From assembly GCA_905181785.1 (NCBI GenBank), contig CAJIZC010000005.1, positions 62,001 to 126,000 of the forward strand: a stretch of 64,000 nt of DNA, read 5' to 3'. The notes beneath the pieces were generated by a model. That model saw only the letters and a program-made list of their open reading frames with translations, was not told where the DNA came from and did not search any database. The stretch is from an uncultured Candidatus Poseidoniales archaeon. Lineage in GTDB: Archaea; Thermoplasmatota; Poseidoniia; Poseidoniales; Poseidoniaceae. Positions 52,378-61,000 of this stretch are shown here, piece by piece (position 1 is the first letter of the stretch; every line of letters begins with the position of its first letter). A program made the translations under genes and the position numbers.

Positions 52378-53667
52378 ATGTTTGCAGGCACCGTCCAGTC
52401 GTTGAGCCACGAAGGTGGGCTCTTAGTGTCCTTTACCGGCTCCTCTCCAGCTTTAGAATCAATCATTGTCAACCTCGAAACTGGTGATTACATCGGTAAG
52501 GTTGACGCTGTGCTTGGCAGCACGAGTGCCCCTCTTGCACACGTTGCTCACTTGGACAGAAAACTCGACATCCCTGCCTTGGTCGGCATTGAAGTCAACA
52601 TCCGAGCAAAAAAGGTTCGTGAAGAGCGAAAATTTGGCGAACGGGGCAACGATCGACAAGACAGAGGACGAAATGATCGTGGCGGCCGATTTGAACACAA
52701 CGACCGCGGCGGACGCTTCGAGCGAAATGACCGCGGTGGTCGCCCAGACCGAAACGACCGTTCCAACGGTGGCGATTGGGACTGCCCCAAATGCCGAAAC
52801 AACAACTTCGCTTTCCGACACGAATGCAACCGATGTGGCGAGCCACGCGGCAACGGTGGCGGAGGACGTTCCAACGACCGTGGATTCCAAGGTCGCGAAC
52901 AACGGGCACCTCGATTTGAGCGAAACGATCGTCAAAACAACCGCATGGATGGCGATTGGGATTGCCCAAAATGCCACAATGATAACTTCGCTTGGCGAAC
53001 CGAATGCAATAAGTGCGGCGCACCAAAGGCAGGCGGCGGTCAAGGACGGCCACCCCGCAGAGACGACCGAAGGTCGTTCAACGACCGTGACAATCGAGGT
53101 GGCGACCGACGAGGTGGCGACCGACGAGGTGGCGACCGACGAGGTGGAGAAACATTCAACGACAACGATTGGGATTGCCCTCAATGCAACAACTCCAATT
53201 TCGCATTCAGACAAGAATGCAACCGATGTGGAGTTCCACGAAGCGGTGGCCAAAGTCGGCCACCACGACGCGATGACCGACGAGGTGGCGATTCACGAGG
53301 TGGAAGCAGTTACGGTGGTGGCGGCCAACGAGGCGGCGACCGACGAGGTGGCGATTCACGAGGCGGAAGCAGTTACGGTGGCGGAGGCCAACGAGGCGGC
53401 GACCGACGAGGCGGCGATTCACGAGGCGGAAGCAGTTACGGTGGCGGAGGCCAGCGAGGTGGCGACCGCAGCGGTTCCGATGACCGCCGTGGTGGAGACC
53501 GACAAGTTCGCAGTAACTTCGGTGGCGACCGAGGCGGGAACGATGGACGTCGTCCACCAAGAGAGCCACGAGAACCACGAGAATTTCGCAAAGCCCGAGG
53601 CAAGAGTTCGGGCCATGCCCACAACCGCCCACCACGCGACTTGATGGGACGAGATCGAGAAGATTGA
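52378..53667 (+). CDS. Gar1-like H/ACA RNP protein with RGG boxes and three RanBP2-type zinc fingers
   Basis: Residues 1-80 follow the Gar1 pattern (FAGTVQSLSHEGGLLVSF, DYIGKVDAVLGSTSAPLAH, IPALVGIEVNIRAKK), the H/ACA protein that helps pseudouridine-guide RNPs. Then a basic RGG/RGRND tract is interrupted by three zinc fingers at 133-158, 193-218 and 264-289, each W-D-C-P-x-C-x3-N-x6-C-N-x-C-G, exactly the RanBP2 consensus (Cys136, 139, 150, 153 in the first). These fingers bind single-stranded RNA in eukaryotic ZRANB2 and FUS. The last part has three 21-residue RGGDSRGGSSYGGGG units and ends RPPREPREPREF. Normal archaeal Gar1 has no such tail. ATG 52378 chosen from homology; the frame opens at 52318. 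Confidence 0.82.
   Translation: MFAGTVQSLSHEGGLLVSFTGSSPALESIIVNLETGDYIGKVDAVLGSTSAPLAHVAHLDRKLDIPALVGIEVNIRAKKVREERKFGERGNDRQDRGRNDRGGRFEHNDRGGRFERNDRGGRPDRNDRSNGGDWDCPKCRNNNFAFRHECNRCGEPRGNGGGGRSNDRGFQGREQRAPRFERNDRQNNRMDGDWDCPKCHNDNFAWRTECNKCGAPKAGGGQGRPPRRDDRRSFNDRDNRGGDRRGGDRRGGDRRGGETFNDNDWDCPQCNNSNFAFRQECNRCGVPRSGGQSRPPRRDDRRGGDSRGGSSYGGGGQRGGDRRGGDSRGGSSYGGGGQRGGDRRGGDSRGGSSYGGGGQRGGDRSGSDDRRGGDRQVRSNFGGDRGGNDGRRPPREPREPREFRKARGKSSGHAHNRPPRDLMGRDRED
53101..53145 (+). repeat. 15-bp tandem repeat encoding GDRRG units
   Basis: Three identical 15-bp units, GGCGACCGACGAGGT, encode GDRRG just before the third zinc finger of the Gar1-like protein. Confidence 0.8.
53275..53463 (+). repeat. 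63-bp tandem repeat encoding RGG/SYGGGG units
   Basis: Three near-identical 63-bp units (53275-53337, 53338-53400, 53401-53463) encode DRRGGDSRGG followed by SSYGGGGQRGG. They differ only by a few silent changes, a sign of recent tandem duplication. Confidence 0.85.
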
Positions 53668-53695
53668 TCGAGAAGTCAACGAAAGGTGTGTCGAT

Positions 53696-54730
53696 ATGGG
53701 CGCTGAAGAACACTACCTTGACGCTGTTGAAGCCTATGATGAAGGTGACTTGGAAGCAGCATACGCTTCGGCAAAACTTGCTGTCAAAGAAGACCCACAG
53801 CATGTAGATGCATTGCAATTATGCGCAGAGGCAGCACTCCCTCCGAAGGGAGAAAGTCCGACCCTCAAGCAAGCCGCACAGTCCCTTTCCGCTGTCAAGA
53901 AGATCATCGCAATCGAACCAGAAAGAACCGCAATGTGGTTTCTTGGCGGCCGATTGCTAAGCGATGAACTGGGCTTGCTGGATGATGCCCTCGACTGGTG
54001 GCAACAACTTCGCCACCACATGCCCGATGAAGTTACACCGCTGGTTGAGCAAGCAACCTTGCTTGCAGACATGGGGTTGTACACTGAAGCTCGCTACAGA
54101 CTCGAAGCAATCACTGAAGAGAACATGGACGTCAGCGGCCAGCAATACGCTAAGATTCAACAATTACATTCGATGGTTATGTCCGCTTCAATGCAAGACC
54201 AAGCGGAATTTTTCAAACCATGGGAACGGCACCACAATGGATGGGGTGCCATCGAAATGAAGATGCGAAAACCTCCAGTCTCGGAGAGTTTCCTGTTCAT
54301 GACAACGACCGTTCCTGTTCTTTTGCTTGAGGTCGTTTTTTCCAACAGGTTTGTCGAGCAAGGGTGGGGCGGTTTTTGCCTCACCACCTTGCTGATTTTC
54401 GGTACGGTACTGTTTGGTATGCGGTTCAGCCGTAAGATCTTCAGAAGGGTGAATCGACCTGCATTCAACCTCTTGCGCGCAATGAATTTCGAAGCCTCGT
54501 CTGGCTATGTTGTGGTTTCTGAAGAAATACGAACTTCGGTGCTCTATGTCTACATCATGCAGCGAAAACCCAAAGCATGGCAGGAACGTATGCTCAAGAT
54601 CATCCAAGATAAAACCAAATTGCCTGGTGGATGGAAACAGACGCTTCCGGATTTCGACTCCCACATTGAGGAGATTGGCCATATTGAAGACGCCGATGAT
54701 GAGCAATTCGAGCCCTTTGAAGAAGAGTGA
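53696..54730 (+). CDS. TPR-like membrane protein
   Basis: The first about 170 residues are helical pairs with TPR-like spacing (DAVEAYDEGDLEAAYASAKLAV, PQHVDALQLCAEAAL, LTEARYRLEAITEEN-type), then two membrane helices (TTTVPVLLLEVVFSN and LTTLLIFGTVLFGM) and a cytosolic domain of about 100 residues with an acidic tail FEPFEEE. Such a protein may scaffold a complex at the membrane. It begins 28 bp after the Gar1-like gene and is probably co-transcribed; AAAGGTG lies before its ATG. Confidence 0.75.
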   Translation: MGAEEHYLDAVEAYDEGDLEAAYASAKLAVKEDPQHVDALQLCAEAALPPKGESPTLKQAAQSLSAVKKIIAIEPERTAMWFLGGRLLSDELGLLDDALDWWQQLRHHMPDEVTPLVEQATLLADMGLYTEARYRLEAITEENMDVSGQQYAKIQQLHSMVMSASMQDQAEFFKPWERHHNGWGAIEMKMRKPPVSESFLFMTTTVPVLLLEVVFSNRFVEQGWGGFCLTTLLIFGTVLFGMRFSRKIFRRVNRPAFNLLRAMNFEASSGYVVVSEEIRTSVLYVYIMQRKPKAWQERMLKIIQDKTKLPGGWKQTLPDFDSHIEEIGHIEDADDEQFEPFEEE

Positions 54731-54762
54731 TTTCTTCTCCGTTGGACGGTAACACACCAACC

Positions 54763-54852
54763 TCAAGCCTCTGCAAGCGATGACGTCCAGACAAAGAGCA
54801 CACCTGCCAGAACGATGAGCAAAATCACTGCAATGAACAATCCAATGGCCAC
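54763..54852 (-). CDS. Possible 29-residue membrane microprotein or remnant
   Basis: In the 306-bp gap 54731-55036, a minus-strand frame from GTG 54852 encodes MAIGLFIAVILLIVLAGVLF then VWTSSLAEA and a stop, one hydrophobic helix. Its FIAVILLIVLAGVLFVW resembles the N-terminal helix of archaeal pilin-like proteins, which would normally be preceded by a basic leader and a longer body. No ATG or clear ribosome site is present, so it may be a remnant. The rest of the gap holds only a short CGCCC-AAA-GGGCG stem at 55008-55020. Confidence 0.25.
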   Translation of the reverse strand: MAIGLFIAVILLIVLAGVLFVWTSSLAEA

Positions 54853-55036
54853 CCTGGCGCAAATCTTAGCGGCTTTAGCAACCAGCGCCGGGATGATTTG
54901 GAACTTGATTGGTGAGGGTCAAGGCCGCTTCACCAAATTCCTTCCAAAACCGGTCTGCTTAGATGGTGACAAGAACCTTCCTGCGTAGCTTACGCTCAAC
55001 CATTGATCGCCCAAAGGGCGCGCTTGGTCCCTTCCA

Positions 55037-58000
55037 TCATTGCTGCGTTTGAGCGTATTGAGCGGCGTATTGTTGTGCATACGTCGCTGCGGTTGCTTCA
55101 TCGTAGCCTTGGGCAACAAACTGCTGGTAATACTGCTGGTACACTGCATCGTCAGCCACAGGAGCGGCCGCCGCTGCTGCTGGAGCTGCTGCTCCAGCCG
55201 CTTGGGCAGCGTACTGCTGTGCGTAAGTTCGAGCCGTCTCTTCAGGGTAGCCTTGAGCGATGAGTTGCTGAACGTATTGTTCAGTCGCATCGAGTTGAGC
55301 GGATCCGTATCCTGCAGAACTTGCTGCAAAGTCCTTGATTGTGTCATCGCCACCGGCGCCGCCCTTTCGAAGGAAGACGAGGGTGAGAAGAATGATGATG
55401 ATCAAGGCGCCTGCTGCAATACCGATTGTCATGGTATCAACGCCGCTTTGAGTGCCGTCTGAGTCACCAGATTGTGCAGGGGCTTTCCACTCACCGTTTT
55501 CGTAGGTCCAAGCCCCACTCCATTGGCATTCACCATCTGCGTCAAACACGAACTCTCCGCCTGCTGTAAGTGCGCCTGCGTCTGCTTCCAAGCCTTGACA
55601 GGCTGGAAGTTGAATTTCGATCCACTTGATTGTGACCCATCGTTCGTCATCGCCTTCGTAAATCTTGATGAAGATTCGTTGGCTTTGTGACTTGTTGGTG
55701 TACATGTCTTCTAGGGAAAGGGTGAGGTCAAAAGTTTCAGCATCACCTGTCTTGTTTGACCGGTCCCAGGCTCCAATGAGTCCGAGGTTGTACTTGTCCA
55801 CTGCACTTGCATCGAAATCAGATTCGACGAAGGCTGCTTCGACGTAAACGTCGCCGTTTTCTGCACCCGAGAGGACTGTACCAGAGATGGTCACTGTGTC
55901 TGAGGCAACACGGGAAGCGTTGAGGGAAGCGTCCAATTGAACAACCGGTTCTTCATCGCCAAAGCCGTCAGGAACAACGACAAAGTACATTCGATACTTT
56001 TCCGAGAACTTGCCTGCTTTGTCATAAACAATTAATTCGATACGGATTTGATTCTCCGTTGTACCGCTTGGGTCCACTGTCACGTTGCGGAAGGTGTAAG
56101 CCCATGCGCCGTCGCTTGCTGCCGTTTGCTCGAAGGTGTGACCGTCGAGGCTGAACGAGTCGTCGCCGTACGGTGCATCGAAGAGAACCTTCCATTCATA
56201 GGTTTCAATTCCGCTGCCTTCCAGTGCGTCAAGGTCGGTTGAGTTGCTTGCATCAAAGTGCACTGTAACTTCACCATCTTCATCGAGAATAATTCGGTTG
56301 ACAGACCATTCCGTGTTTGAGACGGTCTTCGTTCCAACGAATTCGACAAGATCGGTGTATTCTTCACGCATGTCAATCATTGCTTCAGCAGTTGGTCGAT
56401 ATTCGTCAGCGTAAACGTCGTTGGTTTCGACGGTCACCTCAATCACTCGAGCGTGCCCTGCAGCGTCGTGGAGCATCAGAGTGATGGTCCACTGCTCACC
56501 TTGAGCGCAGCCCGTAGCGGAAGAGAGGTCAGCCTTACAGAAGTTCATCACAGGCATAGCATCGGTGTTGACTGCGGTCATTCCAGTGGCCATGGTCGAT
56601 CCGTCCCACGAGGTTGGGCCAGAAACAATCCAGTCGGTGCTGAGGGTTTCTGTTGTCGTGGTCGTGTAGGAGAACGTCAAATCAGCGTCGCTCTTCATGT
56701 AACGAAGTTCGTAGCCACCGGTGCTTGGGTTGATGCCAGGCACTTGGTCGTTGATTTTCAAATCAAGACCGTTTCCAAGCGTTCCGAAGCCTTCAGGGTA
56801 CGGAGTCACTTGGTAGGCAAGCATGTTTCCGAGAAGCGGGAGTGTGGTGCTGTCAGCTCGCTCTGAGTGGGTTGAAACGTCCATGGTGGAAACTATGAGT
56901 CCACCGGAGTAGTAACTGCACACGCCGAGGATGGTGTCTTGATTGTCTGCTCCGTCGCGGATTAACCGCTGGAAGTAACCACCGTCTTCCATGTAACCGT
57001 TGCAGGTCACTGGAACGTTGTTGGCGCTGACCGATTTTGTGTTCAGCACCGCTTGAGCAACGGTTGAATCTGCATCAAAGCCTTGGAAGGCGTTGATGTC
57101 AACGTTGTCCATCAATGGGTGGTATGGGTCGGCAAAGTCAGTTCCTGCAAAGTCAATTTGAGACTCTGGTGTGTTGCGGCTTTGCACGTCCAATCCGAAT
57201 GGCAAACGTCCAGCGAGGCCTTGGTCGACACCGTAAATCTGGCTTCCTTGAGGACCAAGGTGGGCCTGCACTGTACCACCGGAGGACATGAAGCCTTCCA
57301 AGGTGGTCTTGTGTGCGGTGGAGCCCAACTTCTGGTAGTAGCCACGGCCACCGTTTTCGATGTCCTTTGCTGCGATGTCATCTTGCCAAGGCAGGACGAT
57401 CTTGTCGTAGTGTGTGAACCATCCAGCGTCGAGGTATGTGTCCCAGTTGTTGATGGTGTACTGGGTGTAACTCATGCCAAGGATGTTCAGATCTTCCTTG
57501 ATGGCGTTGGTTCGAACCGAGGTGTCGGAAAGGATTGCAACATCCACGTGGTCAGCAAAGGTTGCGTGGAAGTATCGCACGTTACCTGAAGGGTTACCGT
57601 TTGCAAGTTCAGCATCGAAGCTGATGTTGTAGGTGTGGCCGTCCATCCAGCCGTTCCAGGGCGTGAAGGTAAGATCGATCTTTTGTTGGGAGTCAAGCGA
57701 CTGTGATGGCCCTGCGGTTGTGGTGTGAGCCATGCTTTGGGTCGTTTCATCATAGATGTTCATGTTGAACACATAATCACCAGCAAGCACACCGTTGGTG
57801 GCTTGTAGGCCCCAGTCGTGGGTGTAAGAACTGTCAATTGGCATTACACATTCCAAAATCTGGTCGTTCAAGCAGGTAAGTGTGTTTGGCTTTCCAAGCG
57901 TGATGTCAACGGATTCAACATTGAAGATCACTCGCTCGATGTTGTTGGATGTGGATATTTCTTGGTCGTTAAACCAAGGCTTACCAGCAGTGGTGTTGTC

Positions 58001-61000
58001 GAAGATTGTTTCCACTTCAATCATGTACACTCCAGAGAAGAACTCGTGGCTTGCGACAATCTCAGTTGCGGATTGTTCTGCGTCAACGTTGGTTCGGGAG
58101 ATGGTGTATGCGTTGTCTTCGATGAAGGTGAACTCTTGCAGCGAGATGTTGTTGAAAGCAACACCCTTGAATCCGTCATTGATACCGTTTCGTCCATCAT
58201 CATCGGACTGGAATTCGAAGTTAATGTCCACGACGGAGCCGGAGAGTGACATGCACTCATAGCCCCAGTTGATTGAACTGGCGTCCGAAGTGTTGAGCAC
58301 GTACAAGTGAGTCAAGTCAATCGATGTTGTAGCAACAAGATCGTTGGTGTTGAAGAAGACGTTGTAGTTTCCACCTGTTCCGTCAGTGCTGGAGTCATCA
58401 CCAATGTAGGCGATTTCTGCGTTGTCAATCGGTTCGGAAGCGTTGACAATGTTGTCCCCGTTCTCATCAATTTGGCAGGTACCGTCTTCGTTGTAGTCGT
58501 TCCATTGACCGACCAAAACGCCAGAGTAGGTTGCGCCATCCCGAAGGATGTCGAGGGTCATTGCAGCGTAATCATTGACATCGACGATTGAAGTGCCATC
58601 TGAGTCGATTCCATAGAAGGTATCTGCATAGTACTCAAAGTTCAAGGAGACGAAGTCGCCGCTCATCGAGGTCAAGTCAATGTCTGGGATGGTCAGCGTT
58701 TCGTTGGCCCATGCGTCACCATAGCCGTTGGCGCCGGTATCACACGGATGGCCGAACCAGTAGGCGTTGTTGTTGAAAATTAGATCTTGGCAGGTTGCTT
58801 CGTTGTAGATTACACCCTTGGGATTTGCGCTTTCTTCGTATCGGTAACCATTGGCACCGCCTTCAAAGTCTTCAGCACACAATGCGGTTGGTGTACCACA
58901 ATAGACATCGGATGGTGTAGCGGAGAACACGGTTGCCTTCACATCGAAGTCCACTTCGGTGTTTCCGTAGTTGTTGGTTGCCACTTCAATGTCAAAGACA
59001 CCTTCAGCGTACAATCCACCGGGATTGAAGTATTCAATGCCCTCGACCATTGGGTCGTAGAGGTTGAAAGGTGTGATGTATCCAACGAGTTCATCGTTCT
59101 GGGCTTGCTCATCCCAACTGTTCGCAGAAAGGCTTGCAGAGATGCGATAAATTGTATCATTGAGCAAATCTGCGGTGATTGAAGCGGTGTATTCTTGACC
59201 TGGGCCAAGGTTGTTGAGGTTGATGTTGGTTTGTTGAACTTGCGGGTTGGCCAAGAAAGCAGTGTTCTGCTTGGTAATGGTCAAATTATCCACTGCGAAT
59301 CCGTCTCGACCGGTCCAACGGCTTTCATTGTCATCGGAAATCGATCCGGTGAATCCTGTGCGGAATCTGAAACGAACATCGACGGTTTCCCCAGCCCATG
59401 GACTGAGATCGAACGAACCGACGCCTTCTTCGGTGAAGTTGTTCCAGCCGTAGTAGGTGCCAGCGGAGTAGATACCGTAGTAGTAGACGCCTTCAGCAAC
59501 GCCACCAAGGGCTTGCTTGTATTGACGGTCAAGGTCGAATCCGCCCCAAATTGAGTCACCTGAAGCGCATGCTCCGGAGATGTAGGCTTCTTGTGGGCAG
59601 GAGAGAATGTCCCATCCAGATTCTTCGCTGCCGATTTCAATCATGGCCACGTCATCCCAGACATCGCCTGCGAGGTAGTTTCCAGTTTGGTCAAGGCTAC
59701 CGAGCACACCGTGACCGAGGTGCTGGAACAGTTCGACGCTCATGAATGCGCGATCTGAGCCGGTCAGATCGACGTCTTCGAGGACCATAGCATCGTCCCA
59801 GTTCTTGTCGTATCCAGACCATAGGTCGCCGGAAGAGTTCGTCTTGTAGTGCCCAGCCCACATGAAGTCAGTTGGGTTCTGGTAGTTGGCAGAAACGTTT
59901 GGATCGTTGTTTCCATCGCTTGCCCCTTGGGAACTGTTGGTTTCTTCATGCCACTTGGTTGCTTGATCGATGTACTCTTCGAATGCCCAGTTGCAGCCTG
60001 TGCCACAGCCCGTCTTGACTTCTGGATTGTCCCAATCCATTTGGTACACGCTGCTGTTGGTTGAACTTGCTTCATCAACAACCTTCAATTCAAGATCGAG
60101 GGTGGCTGATTGTCCGTTGAGGACGTCCATACCAGTGTTGGTAACCGTGACGTTGATGTCACGAGTTCCTTCTCCAACGATGCCGAAGAATCTGTCAGTT
60201 GGACTGATTTCTAACGAGGTTACAGCGAGATCCTTGCTGTCCATTTCCACCACGGTGATGGTGTCGTATTGACCTTCCCAACCAAAGTTGTCGACCCAGC
60301 TTCCAAAGTCGTAACTGGTGTGGCCAACAACAATGTCGAGGGCGGAATTTGAAGGTCCTGCAAGTTGACCAACTTCGACCATGCTCGGTCGGCGCCCAGC
60401 CTCGTATGAGAGCGGCGTCAAGTGGGTGCCGCTTCCATCTGAGAGCGTTACTTGGACGGTCGTAGGGAAGTTGAGGAAGAAGTTCGATGTTGAACCGCCA
60501 GCAGAGTCACTGCTGTTTTGTTGGTAGGCAACGGTTGGGTTGACGAAATCAGGCTCACCATCGTTGTTGAGGTCAGCCACAGTAACGGAATACGAAATGT
60601 AAGGTCCGAAGTAGGCTAGAGTGGGTGATGTCCAGGTCCCAACAGCAGAAGAAGTCACGAAACTCACGTTTTCGACGTTGCCATCGTTCACAACCAAAGC
60701 ATCGATTGCGCCGTTGTTGTCGATATCGGCGATGTCAAAATCATTGGTAAACGGTACGGCCATATTGATCAGGCTGGTACCGGTTTGCGGGTTTGCTTGG
60801 TTGTAGGTGAACGTTGCAGGATAGGTGTTGGTCAAGCAAGAGTATTCAATGATGGTGACGTTGTCGTCGTTGCCAGGGTTTGTGGTTTGACCTGTAGCAT
60901 AGTCAACGCCCTCTGAGCGAAGAACCCAGATGTCGTCATCCGTGCACGTGCCGCTGAGGCCACCTGTTTCAGTTTCGCCCCAATCGCCAACTTCGAGGCT

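Noticed and set aside
52459-53644. Two long open frames (one per strand) overlapping the RGG/zinc-finger gene
   Set aside because: They arise because the GC-rich repeats contain no stops in those frames; their translations are low-complexity Thr/Ala/Val and Val/Ser/Cys mixtures without domains, whereas the chosen frame shows perfect zinc fingers.
55008-55020. CGCCC-AAA-GGGCG stem downstream of the giant surface gene
   Set aside because: Short stem with no T-run behind it; not enough for a terminator call.
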